A DNA stretch of 64,000 nucleotides, from assembly GCF_028583425.1 (NCBI RefSeq), contig NC_072793.1, positions 173,639,681 to 173,703,680 of the forward strand, read 5' to 3'. Shown here in pieces: positions 1 through 11,277 of this stretch. The stretch is from Eublepharis macularius. Taxonomy: Eukaryota > Chordata > Lepidosauria > Squamata > Eublepharidae. Position numbers and translations under genes: made by a program. How positions within the stretch are numbered: position 1 is the first letter of the stretch; the number at the start of each line of letters is the position of its first letter. Under the pieces are notes generated by a model. It saw only the letters and a program-made list of their open reading frames with translations. It made no database searches and was not told where the DNA came from.

Positions 1-3
1 AAT

Positions 4-9
4 TTTATT
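4..9 (-). promoter_or_regulatory. Polyadenylation signal of gene A
   Basis: AATAAA on the minus strand about 80 nt after the gene A stop codon. The cleavage site itself would lie at or just beyond the window edge. Confidence 0.5.
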
Positions 10-89
10 CATGCGCATCTCAGTAGGCTATCTTGGGTGCATCTCTATCCACCCTGAGAGTCAAGGCAACATGGGATAAATCCAAGCTT

Positions 90-3000
90 TTAAAAGGCTT
101 TGTTAGGCTGCTCCTCCTCCAGTCTAAGCATGCCCAGAGTTTCTCTTGTGTGGATTTTCTGATGCCGAACGAGGACGGCACGGTGTGAAAAACTCTTTCC
201 ACAAGTTGTGCATTGGTGCGGCCTCTCCCCAGTGTGAACTTTCTGGTGCCTAATGAGGACAGCACGGTCACAGAAGCACTTCCCACAGGTGGCACATTTG
301 AAGGGCTTCTCTCCTGTGTGGATTCTCTGGTGCACCATTAAGATTTGCCTCTGGCTGAAGCTTTTCCCGCATTCCGAACAGGTGTATGGCCTCTCTCCCG
401 TGTGCACACGGTGGTGTTTGACCAATTGAGAGGAGGTGTTGAAAGATTTGTCACAATCTGGACATTTAAATGGCTTCTCTCCCGTGTGCGAGCCCTCATG
501 AATCATGAGGCTGGAGCTCCGGCTGAAGCTCTCCCCGCACTGTGAGCATTTGTACGGCTTCTCTCTCGTGTGTACTTTATGATGGTTGAGAAGTTGCGTT
601 TTCCGACTGAAGCTTTTGTCACACTCCGAGCAGTTAAATGGTTTCTCTCCAATATGGATCCTGTAGTGTCTAGTAAGGTCCGAACTCACCGTGAAGCTTT
701 TCCCACATTGTGAGCACGTGTAGGGTCTCTCCCCCGTGTGGGTCCTTTCGTGCGCCACCAGGGTGGATTTCAAGCTGAAGCATTTCCCACAATCCTTGCA
801 CATGAAGGGCTTCTCTCCAGTGTGGGTTCTTTGATGTGCAACAAGAACTGTGGTCCGGCTGAAACTTCTTCCACATACAGTACAGACCTTTGCCCCCCGG
901 CTTCTGCGTCTTCTCTTTACCACTCTAGTTTGGTTCAAGTCCCCGCCTTCTTCTAAGTAAGGAAAGAATACACCCACTCTTGGATCTAGGTAGTTTCCCC
1001 TTTCCCTCTGAGAGCCAGCCTGACGTGCAGAAGTTTCTCCATCCTCTTGGTGCCAGGGTTTTTTTTCCAAGGAGGTTCCATGCGTCTCCAAGGGCTCAGG
1101 ATTTCCTCGTGCAGGCGTGTCCTCTTTGTTCTCTGTCATCCACCCATCTCCTAGTGGAAGAGGTGGTGAAATTGAAATGTCATTCCCTAGAGGAAAACAA
1201 ATATCTTTCACAGACTATTTTAAACTATAGTTTTTAAATTTACAAGAAGTTTGCAAGACGTTTGGGCTGTAGAAAAGTAGTACGAAATATTTTAAAACAA
1301 TTTTTTAAAAAAATATTCAAAACAAATGCTTTAAAAAGACAAAATGAAGAGACAATTAACTTCTTGGAAACAAGAACAGCCCCCCCCCCCCCATTTAAAG
1401 GCAGATTTACTGCTTTAAGACTTCGAATGCTCCTTGCTAGGGTCTCCATAAGTCAGTCGCAACTTGACAGCACATACGTGTACAGTTAGGTGTTAAGTAA
1501 GCCAACCTGCATACTTTGTAGAAAGGCAGGATAGAAATAAAGTTTTTAAAAAACCTAAGAGAGCAATGTCAAGGATGGATATATTTATTTAGTGGCTTTG
1601 TACCCTTCCTCTCCATGAAGGTAACGGAAATCAATAAGGAGCTCTCAAGCTGCCTGGATATCTGAGGTGTTGCTTTCTAAAACCAGCAAAGATCACTGCC
1701 CTTGAAAGATTAGATAATCTGTTGGTTTTGTGTTCTGTTGTTGCCCCAGAAATAGCACCTATCCCCGGTTGAAGCTGTAGGATCATGATTACAGGGGAAA
1801 TGGCCCGTTATGTTCTTGGGATTACGCATAAGAACTTCTCCCCAAAATGGCTTTTTCGAGTCCCATATCATTTCACAGTTAGGATTTCTGGCTTGGGAAT
1901 CTTTTCCTGCTGAGAATCAAACTTTAGCATTCACATTGTCTTCGGCACCCTATTTTGAGCTGAAAAATCAACATCTCCCTCTTGGGAGCTTTATTTATAT
2001 ATTTAAAACATTTCTACAATGCCTTTCCACTCAGATTCCCCAACATCAGCCAGTTTGGTGTAATGGTTAAGAGCGCAGGACTCTAATCTGGAGAACCGGG
2101 TTTGATTCCCCACTCCTACACTTGAAGCCTGCTGGGTGACCTTGGGTCAGTCACAGCTCTCTCAAAGCTCTCTCAGCCCCACCCACCTCACAGGGTGATT
2201 ATTGTTGTGGGGATAATAATAACATACTTTGTAAACTGCTCTGAAAGGCGGTATATAAACTGAATGTTATTATTATTATCAAAACATTTCAACATATCAC
2301 CATTTAAAACATTTGAGAGATTAAAACAACATTTAAAATAAAGTATATATAAAATATGTAAACAATTCAATATAACATAAACACACACAACAACATAAGC
2401 AGGAGGCAGGGCCAATAACAGTTACTGGGGGTATGCCAAACAAAAGAAAAAAGTCTTCCCCTGCTGGTGGAAGGCACCAGTAGAGGGAAACCGAGATATC
2501 TCCCTGGGGAGGGAGTTCTAAAGTTTTGGTAGCACAACCGAGAAAGCACTTTCTTTGGTTGTCATCTGACTAGGCTCAGATGGCAGAGGAGCCTGAAGCA
2601 GGGCCTCCAAAGATGACTGGCGTGGACAGGTACATTCATAGGTTGGTTCTGAAGGTATGCTGGTGTCAAGCCATACAGAGCTTTCGAGGGCAATACCAGC
2701 ACCGTGAATGGAGGCCAGAAGCAAATTGGGCAGTCTTTCAGGCAGTCTTTAAGGGCAGCCCCATGCAGAGCCTGGAAAACGGTCCTGCGAATCTCAAGGA
2801 CACGGAGAAATAAACCCCCAAGGCAAAGATACTGAAGCCACAGGAGGCCAAAATCATATTCTTACGAAGTCCTTACCGTCTTCACGGGTCTCGCCATCAC
2901 CCCCTGTCTTAGCCTCGATGCCCAACTGCTTCTCTCCACTGGCAGGTGCAGGTTGCTCCGTGGTGGGGAAATTCACAGCCGCCTCCTGGACCGGTCCTGG

Positions 3001-5333
3001 TTCCTGAAACAGCATCAAGGATTCTGTTCAGGACTATGGGAGCTGGGAGGAAAGGATCACAGAGGCAAGAAACACAGTCTACACACTGAGCCACGAGTGC
3101 ATCAAACGGGATCCATTTTTTGCTTTTTCCTCTATCTTGTGATTTTTCCAGGTGATCCAAAAAATCCTATTTATTTCCCTCCCTGAAATACCAATTAAGG
3201 TAGAGTCTGAAGTTCAGGTGCAGCAGAAAAAGGTGGGTGGGTGGAAGAATGAACCATACCACTGCAGACTCTGCAATGAAATGGTGGTGAAACCTCTACC
3301 ACTATTCTTGTCTCTGATATATGCCAAGAACAGATGTCGGTATGCCGCCACCTGGATGAACTTCTAAATGCTGAATGGGAGCCAGGGGGCCATAGAAGAG
3401 GGTTCCTGGCTATGCAAGACATTTCAGGACATATTTCCCCAGGACCGACTCTCCTGCTCTGCTCTGCTGTGAGAAGCTTCGCTCGAGCACATTCTCTGTG
3501 GTGGCTCCCACTTTGTGAAACAGCCTGCCTGAAGAGGCCAGAAAGGCTCATACACTTCTGTCGTTCCAAAGAACGCGCAGAACAAAAAATGTCCAGGAGG
3601 GCAATTTCATAAATGGATTAGAACTTTATTATAATGGCACAGCTCAGGAGGGTGATTTCATAGAGGAACAGGAATGCAGACTATGGCATTGTTTATCATT
3701 GCCCATTCCGTGTGGACATAGGCAGATCATGAGAGGGAGGGCAGGAAGGGTTACATCTGTGCTTTGTTCTTGTGGCCCCTTCTTAAATGACCAGGGTGAT
3801 ACTGATCGCCACTTTGGGGTCAGGAAGCAATTTTTGGCTAGGCATCCTGATGGTGTTTTGCCATCTTCCGGGCATGGAGCAGGGGTCACTGGGTGTGCGG
3901 GGGGGGGGGGGGGGGAGGTAATTGTGAATTTCCTGCATTGTGCAGGGGGTGGACTAAATGACCCTAGAGGTCCCTTCCAACCCACTGATTCTATGTATCA
4001 CTTTTCCTTTACTGTACTGTCTTCTGCCTTTGTACTTCCGCTGCTTTTGTACTTCCACTTTGTCTTGCCTTAGGTAGACTGTTGTTCACACTGTTCTCTA
4101 ATTCTGTAGCCCTGTTCATTGATTGCTTTATGCTGTCTGATTGTATTGTTTATATTCTGTAATCTGCCTTGAACCTCAGTGAGAAAGGCAGGCTATAAAT
4201 AAGAGAAAGCCAGGCTATAAATAATAAATAGAGACTGATGTTGCTGCAAGGCATACAAAATGTTGCACTAAGCAAAGCCCAGTTCTGCAACCTGGAGTCA
4301 CTTCGCATAATCCGTTTCATTTTGTATTGTGCCTTTCATAATTGCTACCTCCCTGGGGCCCTTTAATGGCAGATGTCGAGGACTGCCTCTACCACTCTCC
4401 CTGCACCAAGTACAGGCTCCACCACACAGCCTCTAATAAATGCACCCAGGTCTTAAGAGATGAATCCTCACGATCAAAATGCCACCCTGAGGCAGTTTCA
4501 TGATATCAGCAACATCCTCAAAGGCCCTTCTGGATTACCCCACAGTCAATGGATCGTCTCACCTCCTGTCCCAGCTGCTCAGCCTCACGCCGCCTCAGCA
4601 GAAAATCTTCAGCCAGCGCTACCGCCTGTTCGCAAGTCTCAGGATGACCCCCTTTGACCCAGCCTTGGATCTCCAGGGGCAGGATGGCCAGGAACTGCTC
4701 CAGGATCACCAGCTCCAGGATCTGTTCTTTAGTGTGTCTCTCAGGCTTCAGCCACCGGTGGCAGAGGTACCAGAGGCGGCTGCAGACCTCGCGGGGCCCC
4801 TCGGCCTCCTGGTACCGGAACTCCCTGAAGAGTGTCCGCTGCATGTCTGATGTGAGCAAACCCTCTCGTAAGAGATCTTCCCTCACTTTCCAGTAATCCT
4901 CCGTATTTTGGGGTCCCATCTTCCTGTAGCCCCCTCGGACATCTCTGCTGAGGTCAGCCACCCCTCGGGACCGCCAATAAACATTGGCCATTCCTTCAAA
5001 GGAGGCCAGAAAAGACTTTGTATTATCCCAAGGGGCAGGTTCTGGTTGCTGTGGGTTCTTCCATCTTGTGTGAGGGAACTGAACTGGTTTGAGGAACTCA
5101 GGTGGCTCCAAAGATTTCAACTGCCTCTTACTTGGTTGGCTTGTCTCATGCTCTGGGGCCTCCTTCTTCACAAACTCCTGTTCATTCTCCACACCGAATT
5201 CAGGAGAGGCCCTTCCTGCTCCCTCAGATGCCACCCCATGTTCTAGCCCACCTTGACCTTGCTCCTGAAAGGCCTTTATCCCTTCTTGGAGCTGCAGACC
5301 AACACTTGGAGTTTTCTCCTTCTCGGCTGCCAT
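90..5333 (-). CDS. Gene A: SCAN + nine-finger C2H2 zinc-finger protein
   Basis: Three coding exons: 5333-4563 (ATG at 5333, SCAN), 3003-2877 (127 bp) and 1150-90 (fingers). Donors GAG|GTGAG and ACG|GTAAGG and acceptors TTTCAG| and CACTAG| fit phases 0, 0/1 and 1; the total of 1959 nt closes to 652 aa. The SCAN domain is near residues 160-250 ([20 protein letters not shown], then [17 protein letters not shown]). The last exon carries nine C2H2 fingers with TGEKP/TGERP linkers after a basic KRRRRSRG stretch. By family it is a nuclear sequence-specific DNA-binding regulator; SCAN mediates homo- or heterodimerisation. No canonical KRAB is seen, but the 127-bp exon may be a diverged KRAB-A. Closest relative in the window is gene B, with the same exon plan. 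Target DNA and orthologue are unknown. Confidence 0.9.
2047..2282 (+). repeat. tRNA-derived SINE, family 1 (full length)
   Basis: The tRNA-like head has an A box (GTGTAATGGTTAAGAGC) and a B box (GGTTTGATTCC). It continues through the family body (ACCTCACAGGGTGATTATTG, ACTTTGTAAACTGCTCTGA) to an (ATT)n tail. It sits in the last intron of gene A. Confidence 0.8.
2440..2815. repeat. LINE 3'-region-like interspersed repeat
   Basis: The words CTCAGATGGCAGAGGAGCCT, GGTATGCTGGTGTCAAGCCA and 'gaggccagaagcaaattggg' recur in diverged form at about 63.0-63.39 kb and partly at 26.46-26.83 kb. It resembles non-LTR retrotransposon 3' regions; family and orientation are not certain. Intronic in gene A. Confidence 0.4.
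3440..4255 (+). repeat. L2-like LINE tail interrupted by a CR1 3' end
   Basis: The left piece (about 3440-3570) has the L2-like consensus 'cccactttgtgaaacagcct'. The right piece (about 4050-4255) has the common 3' end CTGCCTTGAACCTCAGTGAG followed by 'gctataaat' repeats. Between them lies a CR1 3' end at about 3864-3998, with GTGAATTTCCTGCATTGTGC and GGTCCCTTCCAACCCACTGA, containing a poly-G run at 3900-3916. The CR1 is therefore the younger insertion. It lies in an intron of gene A. Confidence 0.6.
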
Positions 5334-5902
5334 TTTGGATCTTCCTTCAGTTTTTATCTCAGTGTTGGGGGTGCTCTCTCATTTGATAAAGCCCTCATTT
5401 ACTTCAAGATGCCCCAGAATGTCTGGAGTCTGGTTAGATATCCAGGGCCAGGCTGTCCCCACAAGATTCAAGGGGCATTTTTAGTAGCATTGTGGAGTAC
5501 CGAGGTCCCTCGATAATCAAACAGTTTCACCAATGTTGCTGGTATAAACAGTTTCTCCTGGAGAAGATACAGACATACACAGATGAAAATGTATGGACAT
5601 AACTGAAATGAAAACTCACTTCAAAACTTTCACATGAACACATGAAGCCACCTTATACTTAATTGGGCTCTTTGGTCTATCAAGTAGGATTTATTATCAT
5701 TATCGTTTTATTTTAAATCCACTTGGAGCTTTGGAAAATGTATCTTTAAAATATTTTAAATATATAATGCTGGATTGCAATTTGGTAATAGGAGACAGTG
5801 TAAGGAACAAATGTGGTCCTGTAATCAGCAACTTCAATTAAAAATCCAGATCCAAACACCACCTCAAACTTTCTTTTTCTTAAGTACAATCACAAGAACC
5901 CA

Positions 5903-5990
5903 ACACAGTGTGCAAGCTTTTGAGTTCTTCAGAACTCCGCAGCTGACCAAGAGTTCTGGAGACCTCAAAAGTTTGCACACTACATTGTAT
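5903..5990. repeat. Short fold-back (head-to-head inverted) repeat
   Basis: The left arm (about 5904-5936) contains GTGTGCAAGCTTTTGAGTTC. The right arm (about 5951-5988) contains GAGTTCTGG and CTCAAAAGTTTGCACAC, roughly its reverse complement. Same class as the elements at 11.3, 40.3 and 62.1 kb, but more decayed. Confidence 0.6.
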
Positions 5991-6499
5991 TCCTCTGGTG
6001 GGTCTTGAGGGGGGATGCTTGGCTTTTGTCCCTTGCTGGAATCTCCCAAGGACCTTGAAGCAACCTGCAAAGCTGTCCAGCCACAAAACAGTACTGGACC
6101 TCTTCAAAAGCGTAGGTAGGAATCCTCCAGCCTCACCCAACAAATGCAGGATTATTGCTTAGGAAAGGCAACTTGATCCCCGCCTATTTTGCATGGAAGG
6201 TTTACATTCAATGGTTATAATCCTCCCTGGCAATTTAACTCTGGATGGGAGACCAGCAAGGAAGCTTAGAGCCAGTTGCTTTTAAAGTTCTCTTTCACAC
6301 ACAGCTGTGCTGGTTGGCGGTCGTGAATGACGCCTTCCGGTTCAGAGATCACACTGAGTCTTCGCTTCATCTTCTGTTCAGAATCTTTGGGTTGGAAGGA
6401 ACCACACACTTGCTCTCCCGACCCATCAGATGAGAAGTACTACTGGACCTGTCTTTACTATGCCAAGAAGGGCTGGTGTAGAGATGTTTGGGGCATGAT

Positions 6500-6975
6500 C
6501 CAGCTTTATCAAACACTCTTTGTGTTCTGTGCTGTCAAGCTGCTTCTGCCTTACAGTGACTCTATGAATGAATGACCTCCAAAACATCCTATCACGGATA
6601 GCTTTGCTCAGGTCACGCAAACTGGAGGCCGTGACTTCCTTTATTGAGACAATTCATCTCATGTTGGGTCTTCCTCTTTTCCTACTGCCGTCAACATTCA
6701 CCTGCTTATAGAGACTTTCGAATGTTGCACAAATGAATGTTCTCTTAGGGCTTTTAACAGCCAGTGTTCCACAGCAGTGAGAGAATTAGACTATAATTGG
6801 GGAAACCCTGGTTCAAATCCCCGCTTTTTCATGGAAGCTTGCTGGATGAACTTGGGCCTCTTTCAGTCCAACCTACTTCACAGGGTTGTTGTGAAGATAA
6901 AAATGGAAGGGGGGCAACCAGGTTTAACACCCTGAGCTCCTTGGAGAAAGGGTGGAATAAAAATTTAATCATTCT
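6500..6975 (+). repeat. Repeat fragment followed by tRNA-derived SINE, family 2
   Basis: About 6530-6720 carries a tail-like motif (ATGAATGAATGACCTCCAAA) that looks interspersed but that I cannot classify. From about 6772 a family-2 SINE follows: B box GGTTCAAATCCC, 'catggaagcttgctggatga', TTCACAGGGTTGTTGTGAAG, then CCTTGGAGAAAGGGTGG near the 3' end. Confidence 0.55.
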
Positions 6976-7724
6976 CAAAACCTCCCTGTCTGCACAACTC
7001 TAGAAAGTGTGCAAAAAGCCTGCTGGTTTAGATTTCTTGCTGACATGCTAGTATTCCTCCTGCAGGGATTTTTTTTTTAAGTGGGGCACATTCCAATCTA
7101 TAACTAGTCCATTCCATTTGGCAATAATTTGGTCCCTGTGTCCTCCCAACCTGAATGTTCCCATGGGCTACAAGATACCAACATAGTTAAAATACATCAG
7201 GATATTAAGCATGAATTTTTTCATGCACAAATACTCCATCTTGAATCTCACCCATCCTGCTCTTGGTTACCCAAGGAAAGGAGTTACTTTTAGGCTATCC
7301 AGACCCAGACCCAGACTTGCACCAGTAAGGGTGCCACGAAAGTGAAGAGCACCTAAGGACAAGCGATCGACAACCACCGCAGGTGTATAAGAGAAGCTGT
7401 CTTCTTCCCAGTCCGGTAACTGGTACTTCTAACTCAGAACTTAAGCTAGCCAAGACCTCAGGCAATCAAACGTTTTACCAACTCAACTAAACAGTACAAC
7501 TTTTTTAAAAATCACAGTATTTTTTATCTTTACTGCCAAGATTGTTTTGTCAAAAAGGAGAGTGGTGTGGGGGAGAGCGGGGGAAATTTTAACCATTTCT
7601 TTCCCTGTCATTTTCTCACCAGAAAAAAATTGCAGATATCTATATGTACTCCAGAGCAGAACTAAAAGCTGATTGATTAATGGTTAATTAATTGCTGATC
7701 CATTAACAGTTCTGGCACCATATT

Positions 7725-7815
7725 GTCCCATCCTGTTGATCATATCGAGTTACATTGTATAATCTGCCTTGAATCACAGTTCGAAAGGTGGACTATAAAT
7801 AGCATAAATAAATGT
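7725..7815 (+). repeat. L2-like LINE 3' tail
   Basis: 'ataatctgccttgaatcaca' and GGACTATAAATAGCATAAAT form the same terminal consensus seen at 4.2, 19.7, 36.0, 58.0 and 61.4 kb. Confidence 0.6.
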
Positions 7816-8462
7816 CACCCCCAAGCTGCTTTTTACTTCTCCTGGGGAAAACATATAGGCTCCCATATTTTTACAAAGTGAAAGCAAAAAGACGTTCAGT
7901 GAGAGAACTTCTGGGGAGGAATTGGATGGCGTTTCCCCTTCTTTCCCTACCAGGCCACTCTCCTTAATAAAGCAATCCCAGCAGCATTTGTGAAAAGGAG
8001 GGGTGGCATTTAGAATGAAAGAAACCACATGACATAGTTCAGTCCAACTTTTCATCCGTGTCTCAACTCCAGAATACTCAATACCAGACCTGGCTATGGA
8101 CTGAGGGTTGCCAAACTCCAGCCAGGGCCTAGAGATCTCTCTGAATTGTAACTGGACCTGATCTGAAACCTGAGCTTGCCAGAGGAAGTGAGCCGAAGAG
8201 CAGAAGGGCAATTGGCCTTTGGTTTTCAACCTGTGGTCCTATGTAAGCCAAGCCGGAAGAATCATCATCAACCCGGGACAACCTTATAATTAATCACCTG
8301 CTTCAAGAATATACCAAGGTTATGTCTATATCTTTGTTTAAAGTGTATTGCTTTGTCTATTTTATGATATAAGCATCTTTGAGTGCCCCTTCGTGGGAAA
8401 GAAGCAGGGTGAAAGATTGAAATAAATAAATATTCAGTGCAAGGAATGAGAAACTGGTGTGA

Positions 8463-8690
8463 TACTGGTGTGCGGGGGTTGGACTAGATGACCCTAGAGA
8501 TCCCTTCCAACTCTATGATTCTATGATCTCCAGGCTACAAAGATCAGTTCCCCCTGGAGAAACAGCTCTCTTGGAGGAGAAACTCAGTGGCATTATATCT
8601 CGCTGAAGTCCCTGGCCATCCCAGTCTACCTCCCCCCAAATCTCCAGGAATTTCCCGGCCCAGAGTTGGCAACTCTAATTATGCGGTCTC
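8463..8690 (+). repeat. CR1 3' end next to an unnamed 200-230-bp repeat
   Basis: 8463-8527 ends with GGTTGGACTAGATGACCCTA and an ATTCTATGATTCTATGA tail, diagnostic of CR1. 8530-8690 matches a short repeat also at about 9.83-10.05, 15.04-15.26, 33.48-33.71 and 45.03-45.35 kb, with shared words such as CTCCAGGAATTTCCC and TTGGCAAC. Confidence 0.6.
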
Positions 8691-8849
8691 CACTCCGGCT
8701 CCCTCCAGTCAGCAACGGACAGCTGGTTTTCTCCTCTCCAGCGCATCTTTCCTCCACCACCACCACCAGTTGGGAAAAGGGGTGTGTGGCATTTCCAAAA
8801 GAAAACACGGAGCTTTGAGCATCAGGGCATGTTTGCAAAAGCAGCTGCT

Positions 8850-9660
8850 GCTCTGACAGGCAGCGGCTCTCCGAGGCTGGAGCGCTCCTTGCATACGACC
8901 AGCGAACAGGCAATGCCAGGGGCTGCTGACCCCTGGAAGCTGCCCCGGGGACCCTCGCTCTCCTGCGTCTGGGAGCGCCTCTCCAGGGTCCCAGGCGCGG
9001 AAAGGCGCTTCGCCACGGAGACTCTTGAACTGGCGGCGCGGAGACCTTCTCTACGCAGGTCCCAGCCCCCGGTTCTTTCCATCTGCCTCTGCCCCAACGG
9101 TCCCCTCGCCCACACCGTCGCCGGAGCCTCGCCCCCCGGGCCGCATGGCCGATGCGCGCCGCAATGCCCAGGCGCGCCCCGCCAGGGCCATGGCACGACT
9201 TACCCGCTTTCCCGGGCAAGCGCAGCGCGGGGAAGCGGCGAGCCCAAGGGCGGCTCTGCCTCCGCGCCCAGCCACAAAAGAAAAGGAACAGGAAAGGAGC
9301 GTCCACACTGGCGCGCACGCCTCGCTCCGGTCCGGTCTGGGAAGCCAGCCTCTGTCAGTTTAACCCTTCCAGGCCCTTCAGCCGAGCGGGGAGACGGAGG
9401 GCTCCGGCAGCTGCCGCTGTCCGTTTCGGCTGCGGAGGGCGGGCTGGCTTTGGGGGCCTGGCAGGGCGCCCGGGCTCTCGACAGCTGCCCGGCGGTCCGC
9501 AATCTGACCCGAGCAGCGGCCCAAATCCGGAGGTGCAAAGAGGCGCTTGCAATTTTCTTCCCCCTTGGGAAGGGGGGCGGGTGGCCGGTTCTGGTTGCCA
9601 GCCGCATAGCAGCAAAACGGGCACGCTCTGTGCGCATGATTCCCGACGTAAGGACGGGAG
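8850..9660 (-). promoter_or_regulatory. CpG-rich promoter and 5' UTR exon of gene A
   Basis: This stretch is strikingly GC- and CpG-rich compared with its AT-rich flanks, as expected of a CpG-island promoter. On the minus strand a non-coding exon ending at 9204 has a strong donor (CGG|GTAAGTC). The block at about 9204-9370 is clearly similar to 22814-22990, upstream of gene B, including the shared motif CTGTCAGTTTAACCCTT on the plus strand. Several open frames cross the island, but they lack coding character and I treat them as chance. The transcription start was not determined. Confidence 0.55.
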
Positions 9661-10620
9661 GGTTGCCAACTTTTTGGAAAGGCAGGGGGCTTGTGCCTCC
9701 CACAGAGGGCTAGATAAGCAGGCATTCCTCCCGTAGGTGCAAAGCACACCGGGGGATGTGTGCGTGTGCACGGGTTGGAGACATTTGAGAACCAGGATTT
9801 GGGAATGACATCCCTGAAGTAACGTAACTTTTCGAGTTGCCAACTCCAGGTTGGGAAATTCCTGGAGATTTGGGGCCTGGGGAGGTGGAGTTTGAGGGTG
9901 GGAAATACCTCAGCCAAGTATAGTGCCATAGAATCCACCTCCCAAAGCAGCCATTTCCCCCAAGGGGAATGCATCTCCGTAACTGGAAATCAGTTGAAAT
10001 GTTGGGTGGTCTCAAGGCCCCACCTGGAGGTTGGCAATCCTATGTAACAACTTATTTTTCATTAGTATCTGTTCCAAATCAAGGCTAGTAACCTGGAACT
10101 TTCAGTTCTAAAGTGCTCTTTAAACACCCTAAGGGAAAGGGCAGCAGAAAGGATTTCTTTGTGAGGAATGGCTAAAAAGTCTGGGAAATCTTTGGGGTGT
10201 GTGTGTGGAGATAATTGAGGGGGGAGAACATGACAGACTTATAAATTGGGGTGGAGAAAGTGGTCAGAGGGTTCTCTTTCTCTCTCCTGTAATACTAGGG
10301 GCTACCCTCTGAAGCTGATAGGCAAAGGGTTCCAGACTGACAAAAAGAAACACTTCTTCACTCAGCAACTAAACTGTGGAATTTAGTGCCAGTGGACATA
10401 GTGATAGCCATAAGCATGGGTGTCTTTAAGAGAGGGGTTAGACAAATTCACACAGGAGACGTCCATCAGCAGCTGTTAGCCAGGATCAAATGGAGCCTCC
10501 ATGTTCAGAAGCAGTCTACCATTGCATTCCTTTTGATAAGACGGCTACAACAAAGGAGACACGTTGGCCTCTGTGCCCCTGCACAGATGCCTTCTGAGGC
10601 ATCTGATCCAGTGCTGTAGC
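9660..10620. other. Intergenic, repeat-derived
   Basis: 9830-10045 is a copy of the 200-230-bp repeat (CTGGAGATTTGGGGCCTGGG). 10290-10610 resembles the LINE-like interspersed family also at about 20.9, 31.55, 34.3 and 55.25 kb (CCATGTTCAGAAGCAGTCTA). I see no gene. Confidence 0.45.
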
Positions 10621-10805
10621 ACAGTGGTTAAGTGGTTTGGCAATGAATCAGGACTCCACTGGTTCGAATCCCACTCCTGCCATGAGCTTAGTAGGTGGCC
10701 TTGGGTACCTCCTCAGCCCCAACTCCATTGTGGGGATAATGATCATACTAACTTGTTCACTGCTCTGGGTGGGGCACTAATCTGTCTAGAAGAGCAATAT
10801 AAAAG

Positions 10806-10871
<66 letters not shown>
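10611..10871 (+). repeat. tRNA-derived SINE with long (ATT)n tail
   Basis: The head GTAGCACAGTGGTTAAGTGG and B box GGTTCGAATCCC mark the Pol III promoter. The tail is an uninterrupted (ATT)n microsatellite at about 10808-10871, likely length-polymorphic. Confidence 0.75.
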
Positions 10872-10873
<2 letters not shown>

Positions 10874-10908
10874 GGACCATCATGGTCTGATTCAGCAGGG
10901 CTACTCTT

Positions 10909-11045
10909 ATATGCTTACAGGCGCGCACCTGTAATCCCAGTCTAAGCACGGGAGGCTGAGGCTGGCGGATCGCTTGAGCTCAGGAGTTCGGGACTGCAGT
11001 CAGCATAACATCAGAAGACGACTGTATCTGTGATATGCTTACAGG
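10909..11045 (+). repeat. 7SL-RNA-derived retroposon with target duplications
   Basis: 10922-11032 contains CCTGTAATCCCAG, GGGAGGCTGAGGCTGGCGGA and TCGCTTGAGCTCAGGAGTTC, closely matching the 5' (Alu) domain of 7SL/SRP RNA. Similarity ends after about 75 nt. It is flanked by 13-bp direct repeats ATATGCTTACAGG at 10909-10921 and 11033-11045, the signature of LINE-mediated retroposition. It is a truncated SRP RNA retrocopy or 7SL-type SINE, not a functional SRP RNA gene. Confidence 0.75.
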
Positions 11046-11082
11046 ACTCCAAATAAAAATCAGCGAGGCCTAATAGGAAGGG

Positions 11083-11190
11083 TTTGTAGCTCAGTGGAAG
11101 AGCATTTGCTTGGCATGCAAAAGCTGAACAGGAAGTCGCTGCCAGTCTGAGTAGATGATATTGACCTTGATGGACCTTGCATGGGTGCAG
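11083..11190 (+). repeat. tRNA-derived SINE, family 3 (fragment)
   Basis: GTAGCTCAGTGGAAGAGCAT is an A-box head, and TTGACCTTGATGGACC belongs to the body shared with the minus-strand copies at 36.2, 37.1 and 40.9 kb. The B box is degraded. Confidence 0.6.
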
Positions 11191-11277
11191 ATCAAGAAAT
11201 AGAAGCCATTCCTAAATTTTCAAGAACAGGAAAAAATATAAGAGAAGGCTTGATATCATCTTGAGGAATGTCAGTGA

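Noticed and set aside
1380-1395. Homopolymer C/G runs (also 3900, 17461, 20686, 46441) as functional G-quadruplex elements
   Set aside because: They are single runs at repeat ends or in introns, not spaced G-tracts with a consistent position relative to genes.
8626-9843. Long overlapping open frames on both strands (up to 309 codons) in the CpG-rich stretch
   Set aside because: They are Ala/Arg/Pro-rich composition artefacts of a CpG island with no domain, no conserved start and mutual overlap. The region is better explained as a promoter and 5' exon.
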